From: Diploscapter coronatus | Taxonomy: Eukaryota; Nematoda; Chromadorea; Rhabditida; Rhabditidae | Direction of reading: 5' to 3' | Assembly (NCBI GenBank): GCA_964036155.1 | Contig: OZ038423.1 | Coordinates: 38,331,249 to 38,395,248, forward strand | DNA length: 64,000 bases | In this document: piece by piece, positions 39,101-47,916 of the stretch | Position numbering within the stretch: the stretch's first letter is position 1 | How the letters are laid out: each line of letters starts with the position of its first letter | Notes under the pieces: model-generated | Databases searched by the model: none | What the model was told of the DNA's origin: nothing | The model's input: the letters and a program-made list of their open reading frames with translations, nothing else | Position numbers and translations under genes: made by a program

Positions 39101-40443
39101 TTCTGCATGTTTTCGTCCTCGCGCACCTGCAATTTTTTAATTAAAAGTCGCGCCCTTACAATTCTTTTGATTTTTGATTTTTTTAGATTTTTCAAAATTT
39201 TTATGTTTCAAAGAATACTCATAAGACATGTAAGGATCCTCCATCCAATATCATGTTATGTTCATTAAAAAACGTTTTTTTTATAGAAAAGATATTGTAA
39301 GTTTTAAGGAAAACATATGAAACCCGAAAATTTCCTATTCAATCCACCCATTTTAGCTAAGAAAATTGATTGGCAATTCATATGCTTCAAAGAAAGCCTA
39401 TGAATTCTTTGAGAACTTTCCCATTTAATTTCAAATAATGTTGACTTAAAAAAACCTAAATTTTCAAAAATCTTGATTTTTCAAAAGTTGTAATATCTTC
39501 TAAGAAAAGAGCCTACCAAGCTGTACTCCTCATAGTTGGAAATTCCGATTTTGTTGCAGACGGAGAGCATTATCTGCCCGACCGGCTGACTTTCATCGAC
39601 GGGAATCGTCTTCACCGCGCCGTCCAACATTCGCACTTTCAGATAACGGACCTGAAAATTTAGTCCCTTTTTAAAATTTTTTTCCCTGAATTTTAATCTT
39701 TTGCCTTTCTTTATTTTTGAATGAAAATATGAACTATTAAATTTTCTGAGTTTTTGAAAAACGCAAACCAGATCAAGGTCGGAAATTTCAAAGGGCGATG
39801 AAACAAAATACACCAAAAATGTCAAAAATTATCGATTTTTAAACTTTTTATTTTCGCGCCACCTTTTTCTTGTACTCCACTTTGTCGTTGCTTCTAATCA
39901 GGTAGTGCTCGAGTGTTTTGTTGCCTTCCATCCAAAAGCCCTGGCTGTCATCATCTTGAACCCGGAAAAGGCCGTATTCTTGGGCTGCAAATTTAAGATT
40001 TTTAAAAAATATTCCTATTTACTAGGTGATTCTTTTAATGTTCGACTCTTTTAAATCTCAGGTTTCTTCAAAAGTCGGGGAAATGCTTTCGGTTGTATGA
40101 TTCGAAAACAACCCTCACCGTTGGTATCATTCAGACCCATTTTATCCCGAATAATCTTGCACGCGTCTCGCACCAAAGTGGAGGGCTCGAACTGAAATTT
40201 TGAACATTTTAATTTTGAAAGTTTAAACATTCGAATTTCTGAAGAATCTAAAAAATCAATTTTATCTGCAATACTTAGACAAAATTGTTTTTCCTCTAAA
40301 AACTTGCAAAAATTAAAATTTCTGGATTTTTTTTTTGGAGAATTACATTTTTGCGGGTATATAAAAGACCTGAAAATCTATACCTGCATGGTCTTTTTGG
40401 TGCCCCGCTCCGTGGAGACGACGGTTAGCGTGAGGACGCCCAT
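14446..40443 (-). CDS. tln-1: Talin, complete, 59 exons
   Basis: All exons join in phase to 7620 nt including TAA, giving 2539 aa, nearly the size of human talin-1 (2541 aa as I recall). The protein has a FERM head, a rod of helical bundles and a C-terminal I/LWEQ actin-binding module. Talin binds beta-integrin tails and phosphoinositides through its head, and F-actin and vinculin through its rod, at muscle attachments and other adhesions. The start [14 protein letters not shown] matches animal talins at the same place. A TTTTTCAG acceptor 43 nt upstream of the ATG (boundary 40486/40487) is a candidate trans-splice site. Exons are about 56-250 nt. Introns are short in the 3' half and up to 2.8 kb in the 5' half, where they hold many repeats. 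The stop codon adjoins a MITE-like element. Exon lists are in the four entries that follow. Confidence 0.96.
18272..22853 (-). CDS. tln-1: Talin exons 30-45: middle of the rod
   Basis: Exons 22606-22853, 22174-22311, 21712-21891, 21565-21666, 21358-21516, 20991-21174, 20665-20812, 20318-20493, 20042-20097, 19873-19983, 19607-19781, 19312-19449, 19102-19185, 18922-19036, 18760-18818 and 18272-18484. Recognisable talin segments include [54 protein letters not shown] and [18 protein letters not shown]. Each repeats the helical-bundle pattern of the rod, where vinculin sites are buried between helices. Exon 45 uses a GTTCGC donor. Introns are mostly 60-260 bp; some carry MITE-like inserts (20160-20300, 18510-18665, 22025-22165). 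Confidence 0.93.
18510..18665. repeat. CCTAGGGAGG inverted-repeat element
   Basis: Begins CCTAGGGAGGACGATCG and ends GAAAGTTCTCCCTAGG, so the ends are inverse complements. It lies in the talin intron 18485-18759. A partial copy of its left half is at 12822-12900. Confidence 0.65.
20160..20300. repeat. Inverted-repeat element in talin intron
   Basis: CCTCCTGTATTATATATCACC on the left pairs with the right arm GGTGTATAATACAGGGGG. It lies in the 220-bp intron between talin exons 37 and 38 and makes up most of that intron. A related GTATATATACACCGCGATTC occurs near 59188-59206. Confidence 0.55.
22025..22165. repeat. MITE-like element, family A copy 2 (141 bp)
   Basis: Starts CAGACGTTGGGGCATTTCCG and ends with AACGTTCCAATGTCTG, with TTTTTGCGGTGGAAAACGTT inside the right end. 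It matches 2041-2182. It lies in a talin intron, its right end 8 bp from the exon 31 boundary. Confidence 0.75.
23033..33207 (-). CDS. tln-1: Talin exons 13-29: N-terminal half of the rod
   Basis: Exons 33080-33207, 32867-32938, 31610-31751, 31198-31295, 31021-31154, 30899-30977, 30629-30792, 27684-27855, 27350-27457, 26971-27093, 26583-26753, 26347-26440, 26087-26184, 23870-24034, 23503-23666, 23269-23369 and 23033-23172. The segments align by eye with animal talin rods, for example [35 protein letters not shown] and [10 protein letters not shown], and are mostly amphipathic helices rich in Ala, Gln, Ser and Glu. Exon 17 appears to end at a GC donor (AAG|GCAATC); the canonical GT alternative changes the frame at the usual acceptor. 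The 2.8-kb intron at 27856-30628 and the 2.1-kb intron at 24035-26086 contain no supportable exon. Confidence 0.92.
24035..26086 (-). other. Talin intron 25, 2.1 kb
   Basis: The flanking exons join in phase, and the joined protein has the expected rod length here, so no exon is missing. The intron contains a small cluster of CTACAGTAACTACAG and CTGTAGTTCTTGAAAGCTAC foldback motifs at 24156-24252, a short AT microsatellite at 25912-25930, and an open stretch at 25694-25885 that I judge non-coding. Confidence 0.6.
27856..30628 (-). other. Talin intron 19, 2.8 kb, with GC-rich segment
   Basis: Longest intron of the gene. It includes a foldback pair TAAAAAATCGATAAATCA and TTAATTTATCGATTTAAAAA at about 28107-28205. 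A GC-richer, CG-containing stretch spans 28270-28600, with (GT)n at 28460-28474. Purine-rich blocks with GAAATAGT motifs cover 29480-29880, followed by a pyrimidine-rich block at 29940-30060. No exon could be supported. The GC-rich segment could be an internal promoter, which is an inference. Confidence 0.45.
29480..30060. repeat. GAAATAGT purine/pyrimidine repeat array in talin intron
   Basis: The plus strand is strongly purine-rich (AGAGAAAGGAGAAATAGCAT and similar) up to about 29910, then pyrimidine-rich (CTCTAACTTTAGGTTTTGGA, ATGCTATTTCCC). The arrangement forms an imperfect long inverted repeat. The unit GRGAAATAGYR recurs several times. It belongs to the dispersed family seen also at 34340-34590 and 41300-45010. 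Confidence 0.5.
31468..31597. repeat. MITE-like element, family C, in talin intron
   Basis: The left arm CAGGCCTCTCAAAACTCGAC pairs with the right arm, whose complement begins CAGACTTCCCAAAACTCT. The core stem contains AAAATAGTGTATCG, CGAGAGACGAAAAGAAG, TCTTTTACTCTCTC and ACGCTATTTTTCTG. The right end is 12 bp from the donor boundary of talin exon 15. Confidence 0.75.
33544..33791. repeat. Inverted-repeat element with AGCCAGGTCCAGG ends
   Basis: CAGCCAGGTCCAGGGATCGA at the left is matched inversely by GCCTGGATCTGGTAGATCGA at the right. Inside is a segment (33644-33735) starting GGGGAGGGGATACGCAAAAT that recurs at the right edge of the window (63902-63996). It lies in the talin intron between exons 12 and 13. 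Confidence 0.55.
33824..40443 (-). CDS. tln-1: Talin exons 1-12: FERM head
   Basis: Exons 40384-40443, 40119-40191, 39863-39984, 39517-39651, 38975-39126, 38692-38805, 38526-38601, 38361-38464, 37020-37083, 35919-36024, 34976-35130 and 33824-33965 encode about residues 1-434. F0 begins [21 protein letters not shown]1 includes a basic unstructured loop rich in Arg, Lys and Glu (exon 5), an insertion typical of talin F1. F2 includes LPKEYAK, and F3 (PTB-like, integrin-binding) contains [10 protein letters not shown], then [17 protein letters not shown] and [16 protein letters not shown], one of the most conserved parts of talins. Introns here reach about 1.3 kb and contain purine-rich repeat arrays. 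Confidence 0.95.
34340..34590. repeat. GAAATAGT repeat unit pair in talin intron
   Basis: GGGAGAAATAGCATTTC at about 34364, and in opposite orientation CATACTATTTCGC at about 34520 and CTACGCTATTTCTCCGGGCC at about 34564. These form an imperfect inverted repeat within the talin intron between exons 11 and 12. Confidence 0.5.
36107..36235 (+). repeat. MITE-like element, family D copy 1
   Basis: GCAAGTTTTTCGAGCCGCAT at the left and CGCGGTTGTTTTCTTGCAAG at the right, which are partly inverse complementary, with GAGATGATGA inside. Copies lie at 46433-46562 (minus) and 55881-56008 (plus). This copy is in the talin intron between exons 9 and 10. Confidence 0.65.
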
Positions 40444-41299
40444 TCTTGCGCGGGTATTCAGATACGGCTTTTCAGCTAATCAGGTGCTGAAAAATCGATT
40501 TTCCCTTCCAAAATCTCCGCCTCTGTCCAAAAATCGGTCGATGGGAGGTCGCTGAAAGAAAATCAATCGATAAAATTTACTGATTTTTTTCAAATTTGAA
40601 TGACAACGACAAAATCAAATGATAGGAAAAGGGTTCAAGTACGTTTCAAGGAAATCATGATATTATATATACAATTTTCTATGAAATTGCTGGATTTCAG
40701 TGATTTCTTCACAAGTCCTTTCTCAAAATTTCCAAAATCCTAGTTTATTTTCCATTTTACGACATAATACGCTAAGCCTCGAAACTTCTAGAACATGACC
40801 AACTTTGAGCGCTACTGAATCAAAATTCCCCTAGGGAGTTGGCCTTTCTAGCGCATTCATAAATTAAAATGCTCCTCAACTCTCTGCCCTATCCTTAACC
40901 GTTGTCTAGAATCAGAGACGCAGAGGGACCTCAAAGCAAGAATATCAAGCGGGCGCTTAGCATAACTGTGTCTGACATGGGTCTTCTAAATCCCTCCCAA
41001 AAATGAAAAATTCGACCCCAAGGGAAATTTAGGCAGCGCTAAATTCGGATTTTAGGGGGTATAGAAAATCTTCCTTATAGGGATTTTACAAATCATATCT
41101 TTAAAAAAGCAATAAAATTGGAGGGGTTGATTTTTTAAATCTTGGAATCTCAGGGTATATTATTTAGAGGTTTGAATAATGAGTTATAGTAGAATTATTA
41201 GTATTACAAAAGGCCGGAAAATTAGTATCGAACCAGGGCAAATTGTATAGTCAAAATCGATGCTATTGATGAGGAAAAATGCCATCTTCTAAATCCTAA

Positions 41300-44200
41300 A
41301 TCTCTAAGAAATAGTACGTAAAAATCAGAGGTAAAAAAGAAAAAGACACTCACGAAATAGCATTGCAAATGTGAAAAAGTGCACTATCACTGAAATACAA
41401 TAGGAAAGTACGAGAGCTAAAGAGTCAGAGAAAAGGGGAAATAGCGTGGGTTAGAGACAACAAAAATGCCAAAGACGCTCGTCCTCTCTTACAACGAGAG
41501 ACCGAGAAATAGTACGGGAAAATAAGAGGCGCAGATAAGCAGAGAGAGCAAAAATGATTAAGATAAGAGAAAGAGTACGAGAAAATAAGAGATGGAAAGG
41601 AAAAAGGAAAAGTTCGGGCAGAAGCCTACGCGAGCAGCTGTTGAGGATCTGTATAAAAGATGGGTTTGGCAAGAGAGTTAGAGAAAGTGGCATAGTATTC
41701 GAAATTGATAGAGTAAGAGAGAAAGAAGATGAAGAAATAGTACGGAAAAATAATCGAAAAAGATGCAGAAGAGCGAGAAATAGTAGGGGAAAAGAAATCT
41801 CTGCCTGCAAAAATGTTGAAGCTTTCAGTCCCAGCCGATGGCAGATGAGCCTGTTGCTCCTCATCTTTTTCGCTCTCTCAGATCTTCACACTATTTCCCC
41901 TTTATCTATCTTTTTTATCACTTCTTCTATACTATTTCCCTTTTACTGATACAATCAGAACTGAGGAAATAGTGAGGGAAAAGAAGAAAGGTGTATCGGC
42001 CAGTATATAGCGCTTTGCCAATGGGGTGATGAGTAACTAAAGTTGGCCGACGTCCGGGGGTCGAGAATTTGTGGAAATTTCGAAAAGTGTTCAAGTTTTG
42101 AAAGGCGAATAATGTAGAGCCAGAGTGCAATAAATAAGTATCAAATTTTAGAAAATTAAGAATTTTTTATAATGAAAAAAAGCCATTTCTCTGTGATTGC
42201 CGGAATCAAATTTTCTTTGAAAAGAACAATTTGGAAGAGTCATAAAGTTGTCCCCCTCGGAAGCCGCTGGAATTGCACTGGAGCCTGGTGGCCATTGGCT
42301 ATTTTAACATCCGAGGATAAAGACGCAGAGAGGTGACAAATAGCAGTATGGAAGAAAGAGAAAAAGAAGCAGAAAAAGAGAAATAGTATGAACAAAGTTA
42401 GAAAGGAGAAGAAGTCAGAGAAAATTCAAGACTCTTCCCCCCGGCCATTAGGAATGTATGAAACGCTGGCGTTTCTGCCTTAAAATGGAAAGCGCGAAAT
42501 AGTGCGCGATTATTAGGAGAGCGGAAAAGAAGCAGACGAAATCCTTGGATTGTAAGGAACAGTTATAATAAAGCACATTCCGAAAGCCAAAACCGGCTGG
42601 CATGTACAGTTTACAATCGTCGCGCCCCATTAAGAAATTATCAGTAGATGAAAGGATGTTACGAGTAAGTTTCAGAGAAATCACAAATATAAGGGTTGAG
42701 GGGGAAATATTCTCCCTTGTTAGAAGAAAATAATTAACTTAAAATATCAACAAAAAAAAATCCTAGATGCGTACTTGGAAATGCTACAGAAAGATAGCAT
42801 TTTGAAATATAACCGAAAAGTCTACAGAAACTTCATCTTCAAAGGATAAAAGTGACAACTCCAAGGAACCTTCTAATGGATCGAACTTCCGACACGGCTC
42901 AAAATATTGCGAATGTCAGCCTCTATAACATATCCAAAAATTGGGGGCGAGAAACGGGTAAGATTTTCAGAGCCTTTCAATTTAACCGCCAGCCTTATCT
43001 GATGATTTTTTGAAGAAACGTGCAAAAGCTATTGAAAGAAAATTTTTAGAAAACGATAAAATAGGGTATCCGATAAATTTCTCGATTGGAATTGCATTGC
43101 AAACTTTCCCAAACAAGGTCAATCTTTCTCTCTTCCTCTCTCAATCGTAAATCAAAAATCGATATGCGCTTTGGAAAAGATAAGGTTTGAAAATAGAATG
43201 TTCAAAAAGGTTTAGAAATTTGTAAATACCGAGAAGAAAATAGAAGATCTAAATTTTCTGCCTTTTCCAAAAGTTTAAAAATGAAATTTTCTCCAAAATA
43301 AAGAGAGCTGAAAATTCGAAATCGCTTTTTCGCTGGTAAAATTGGACCACATCTGCATGAATCATGTTTTTCTTTTCTCCTACTATTTCTCTGTCTCTAT
43401 CTTTTCCGTCTCTTCAAAAATTCAGCACTGTTTCTCCTACCACCTAGAAAAAATCGATATTCGATAGTAAACCATAACAGAGCATTCCATCTGAGCTAGG
43501 TAAGCATTGGGAAAAGACGCAGAGAAAAGTCAGATAGTATAAGAGAATCAGAGAAAAAGATAAAATATGATAAATGATGATATCTCTCATCATAAACTCT
43601 CTATCTTTCCGTCTCTCCTGATCAAGTACTCTTTCTCCGCGCCCACTCTTTATTTTCTTATCGCGCAGAGGCGCACCATATTAGTCAACATTGGAAAATG
43701 GAATTAATATATTTGAGCTTCTCCGACATATAATACTTATTTTGAAACTTCAAAAGAAATTTAGACATTGAAATTGTAGATGTCTTAAGATGATCTCAAA
43801 AGTGCAAAAACTTGTTAAAAATATTCGACGGGAAATTTCAGATTCAAAAATTTTAGGAAGAAGAAAAGGAGAAGTTTCGTCAGCCTTCAAATTCACTATG
43901 AATCATAGAAAATCGATAATAAGTTCAAGAAGTTCGAAAAATTCAAAAGGTACCACGTTAAAAAATTCGAACATTTAGTGGCGTATTTCAGCCGGCTTTA
44001 AAAATTTGTTTTCTTTTAAGAAAATTATAATATATTAGAAACGGAGCAAAATGTAATTGGTAGAAAGGAAGAGAGAAGTGGAAAGAAAGAACCCCTAAGG
44101 GGGTAAGAGAGGAAAAGTGAGGGGCAAATAGTAATAAAAAGATAGTGACTGAAAGAATCAGAGAAAGGAGAAACAGTACTTGAAAGTGAGAGGAAAAGAA

Positions 44201-45010
44201 AAAGGAGAGGTCCATTTTGGTGCAAGAGGGCCGCAATCAGAATCGTGTGCGCGAGAGAGAACTGCGGGGAAATAGTACTGAGATTTGAAGAGAGACGAGA
44301 GAAGCAGGGTAAAAATAGAGAATCGGGCTAGAGACGCAGAGCGAAGGACCTTCGTGTTCTCTCTTCTTGGGGCTATATATACCACTACCAAATCTTGCCT
44401 ATTCCTTCCTTCCCTTTATGTTCCGTTTCTCTAGAGCCTCTTGAATTTTCGCACTCTCTACATCTCTAGATCTTTTGAAATCGCTGATATTCTAATTTCC
44501 ACAAAATGTCTGAAATAAGTTTGATATCCAATCTATTTTCAGCCCATGTGAAACATATATAAAAAGTTCAAGAAAAATTTTAGGAGACTTTTAAAAAGTC
44601 CGAATACAAAGAGCGAATGGAACATAGGGCATATGTGCCCCGGCTAACTTCTTTACCCTTTCTTCTCTCTATTGACCAAAAGCTCTAAAGAAAAGGGAGA
44701 AGTTAGAGATAATATACTTTTCGGAGAGTTAGAGAGAAAGAGAGAAGAGAGAAAGAATGAGCGGAAGAGAGAGGAAGAAAAATAAAGGGTCAGTCTTGGC
44801 TGGTTTGAGTAGCGCCCCCGAGCAGAATAGAATAGAGTACTCTATTTTATGCCAGAAGCTTGGGTTCTATTTCTTTCTTTCACTTTATTTTTCTCTCTCT
44901 TTCTTTATTTCTCCCCCAAAGCAACTTTACACACAACATTTGAAGCTTTTGTTGTTGTGTCCTGATTTCTCTCCATCTTTTCTCCCTCTCAAAACCTCCG
45001 TACTATTCCT
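41300..45010. repeat. Array of GAAATAGT repeat units upstream of talin
   Basis: At least a dozen copies of a unit centred on GAAATAGT (for example GAGAAATAGTACGGG near 41504 and GGGGAAATAGTACTG near 44261), plus inverse copies such as CACTATTTCCCC near 41891 and TACTATTTCTCTG near 43381. They are embedded in GAGAAA-rich or TTTCTC-rich sequence. The units share a core and degenerate flanks, so this is a dispersed repeat rather than a perfect satellite. Confidence 0.55.
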
Positions 45011-45545
45011 CATTCTAAATTTCTTTATCCGGGATGTGGAATTTGATAGTCACTCTCCATCTTTTCTGATCTCTTCAAAGCTAGTTCTATTTCCATCCCC
45101 AAATTTGTCCAGTTCTATACAAAATCCCTCAATGCGTGTGCATTCCTTCGTAATGAATACCCGTAGCAGCGTAAACTTTCGAAAGGAAACAGTATTTAAA
45201 ACGAGAGAAGAAAAGAATCAGAAGGAAAATTCAAGTCATTCGAAGTGTCAAAAGAAGTCCGAGTTTACAAATTTCAGTCCAACTTATTGTTCAAAAAATC
45301 TAGATTAAGTTTCAGAATTCAATTTTTGAAGTCCGAGAAATTTCGAAATTCAATCCACCCCCAGATTTTACAAAGTCCATCCGTCTGATTTCGAAATAAT
45401 CAAGTTCAAAAGTTGAAAGATAAGAAGTCCAGGGCTTTGAAACCTATTTCCGACTTCTGATTCAGCTTTGCTCCAAATTTTTAGAAGCGTACCTACAATG
45501 TTCTCCATAACATTTAGAAGGGCTGTCGAGGTCGCATCGAGCCGT

Positions 45546-45628
45546 TCATCTTTCGTTCAACCACTTGCTGGAGACTTCGTTCACTTTTTTAAGCTCTGCT
45601 CGTTTTTCGCTCGAAGGCCGCGTCCACT
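45546..45628 (-). other. Possible orphan terminal exon
   Basis: After a CTTTGCAG acceptor, the minus strand reads in one frame for 26 codons to TGA, with a hydrophilic, helix-like sequence (SEKRAELKKVNEVSSKWLNE). The segment is GC-richer than its surroundings. No partner exon upstream was found, so it could be a 5' non-coding exon of talin, a decayed exon or chance. Low confidence. Confidence 0.25.
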
Positions 45629-46024
45629 CTGCAAAGGAAAGACGTGGATATCACTACACTAACCAAAGCACTGTATCTAACTATCACTAACTAATCTAAC
45701 TACAATTTCCTCAAATTAAAGGTATTCAAATCGATTTCAGTAATTTATTGCTACAGAAAATTAATTCGAAAATATTCAAATTTTAGGAGAATGATTTATA
45801 TAGATTTTGATAAAATCGGGAAATAAGTTCATTATTATTGGTTAGAAGAAAGAAAAGCCAACATTGAAATGCTCTTTAAACATACAAATTTTCCTCAGAA
45901 AAATAACCAATTTCTTGAAGCATATTTAAAAAAAAACATCTTTTATCTTTCTCTTTGGAAAAATCTTAAAATCTTTGAATCATATTGACAAAATCTTCAG
46001 AATTTTCCCATTTTTAGAAAAGTG

Positions 46025-47867
46025 TCAAAGTTGCTTCTTCATGTCTAACTCGTCGTAGGCCGGCGGTGCGTCTGAGTGATTACCTGGTTTTTGTTGGTAC
46101 AGCTGGTTTGGCGCAGGCATTGGCGGGATTGGTGCATTTGGCGCAAGTCCAGTCGAGTTCGAGCTCGCCGCGAAATGTTGACCCATCGGCACTCCGAAGT
46201 TCGACGGAGGGTGCCAAGCACCTGCAAATCAAATTCTAAAATTTCATAAGTTTCAACTTTAGATGTATTTCAGAAAATATCAAATTCAAGAAAGATTTCA
46301 TGAAATCTTGCTACACAAGTATATCGAATTCATAAAGTCCTATAAGGTTTTAAATTGCTGAATTTCACAAGTCTCACGAAAATCTTGAACTCAGTTTGAA
46401 TTTAAAAAAAGCTAAATTTCGTCATCAGGGTTGAAAGAAAACAACCGCAAAGATATGGTGTTATCATCTCTAAGAAGCATGTAATGAGGGATAGTGCTTC
46501 AAAATTGGATAGGATACAATTCGTCAGCTAAGGCATAATGCGGGTCGAAAATCGTGCAAGTTGGAATATGCCTGAGTTATTGTACCTTGAGCGGTCTGGA
46601 CGGCGTGGACGACGTAAGTGCCGGTGTTGAACACGAGTGCCCCGGGTGGGGGTGGAATCGACGCGTCGCGAATCTGAATTTTTTCACTTTTTCTTTAAAT
46701 TTAACACTTCCCAGATATGCTTCAAGAAATCTTCAAAACTCATTGTAAATTTCCAAATTATTACTTCCAAAAGATAGACGTTTTAATCGAATTTTAGCAG
46801 ATAATTGTGAAGATTTCTTAAAACATACAACTTCTATCTTTGAAAATCGATTTTTAATTAACTTTAAAATTTTCCAAATAAGTTTCAAACTAATTCCAAA
46901 AATCATCTCATTTGACTAGATTTTATTTTGAAGAGTGAGACTTTTAAAAAATAGAAAAATCTAGGAAATTGTTTTTTTTTATTTTGAAAATCCCGACCTT
47001 ATTGTAGTGATTCGGGCCTCCGAAAAGATCTTCCAGAGCGTCGCTGAAGCCTCCTTCACCGGGCAAATTGCCGCACATCGGCATATGGATCACCTGCAGA
47101 TTTTCAAATTTTTAAAGTAAGTTTCAAAGCTATAAAAATCACAAAATATTCAATTTTCTTTAGAAGTATCGAATTGAAGTTTTTCGATAATAAGTTTCAA
47201 TGAAGTCATAAAATTTCATTTGTTTTGAGAACATTGGATTCGTTATTGAAATAAAAATCTGAAATTTTTAGATTCCAAACAGCTGTTGCATCATATTTTG
47301 TCTTCTTCAAAAATATTCAAATTTTGTTTTTTCTAATATTACTTCATCAAGATCTCTAGATAAGATCTCCTTGCTAATTATTTGGGTTTCGGGGTCATAA
47401 ACTCCTCTCACTTCCTTTCTTTTTGAGCGCGTCCTATATTTACGCCCACTTACTTATTTCCATCTTCCCGCTTTTCAAATTTAAAGTTCCCTTTTTTAAA
47501 TAGATAAGTTTCAACCACTTTTTTTTTAATAAAATCTCCTTCTCAAATCAAATCTTTCAAGTGGTCTTGTCAAGTTTGATCATTTTATCGTTTCATATTT
47601 TGACTACCATTTTTCCTGAAAAAAATCTTATAATTCTTCAAGCTTGATCATTCTCTATCACTGTATTTTGATTTACATTTTTCCCCGAAACAATCTTTTC
47701 ATTAAAAAAAATCTCGCCTGTTGAACGTGCATTTGTGGTTGGTTTGAAATTCCTTGCGGTGGTGGGTTTTGAAAATTGCCTTGCTTCTCCTGGTCTGGGA
47801 TTTGGTCTCGCGGATAGTCTCCGGACATTTGCTTAGTTTTTCGATCCTTCGACTTCGAACGCCACAT
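46025..47867 (-). CDS. Small proline-rich protein with PPxY motif, unrecognised
   Basis: Exons 47718-47867, 46998-47093, 46586-46673 and 46025-46221 encode 176 aa. The N-terminus is basic and polar (MWRSKSKDRKTKQM). The middle has VIHMPMCGNLPGEG, then LEDLFGGPNHY and IPPPPGALVFNTGTYVVHAV. The C-terminus is Pro/Asn-rich and ends PPAYDELDMKKQL, where PPAY fits a WW-domain ligand. No signal peptide, membrane segment or known domain is visible. The first donor is either CAG|GCGAGA (GC type, used here) or the canonical but weak CAC|GTTCAA three codons earlier; both keep frame. A 12-nt leader separates the ATG from an ATTCAG acceptor, suggesting trans-splicing. The gene is head-to-head with the dCMP deaminase gene. 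I do not recognise the family. Confidence 0.72.
46433..46562 (-). repeat. MITE-like element, family D copy 2
   Basis: Inverse orientation relative to 36107-36235: AAGAAAACAACCGCAAAGAT on the left, GATAACACCATATC-like centre on the minus strand, and GCATAATGCGGGTCGAAAAT on the right. It lies in the last intron of the PPxY gene, with its right end about 20 bp from the exon boundary at 46586. Confidence 0.6.
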
Positions 47868-47916
47868 CGTACCGGCTTTCTGAATTTCAGACGGGCCTCT
47901 TTCCGTACCGCGACAA
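47868..47916. promoter_or_regulatory. Divergent start region with palindromic acceptor site
   Basis: Only 49 bp separate the ATGs of the two divergent genes. At 47880-47890 lies CTGAATTTCAG, whose arms are inverse complements. Read on the plus strand it ends in TTTCAG, 26 nt before the deaminase ATG. Read on the minus strand it ends in ATTCAG, 12 nt before the other ATG. Both would serve as trans-splice acceptors, so the two outrons and promoters would have to overlap the opposite genes. Confidence 0.55.

Larger units (their letters stand above)
40444..46024. other. Repeat-rich upstream region of talin
   Basis: Between the PPxY gene's stop and the talin start. It should contain the talin promoter. 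About 41300-45010 is dominated by purine-rich units with GAAATAGT and by AGACGCAGAG motifs (about 40915, 42310, 43513, 44332). A GC-richer patch at 45480-45660 holds a possible orphan exon, described separately. No other coding exon could be supported. Confidence 0.45.

Noticed and set aside
44757..45308. 183-codon plus-strand frame upstream of talin
   Set aside because: Translation is low-complexity (Phe/Leu/Ser from TTTCTC tracts and Lys/Glu from GAGAAA tracts) and derives from the purine/pyrimidine repeat array.
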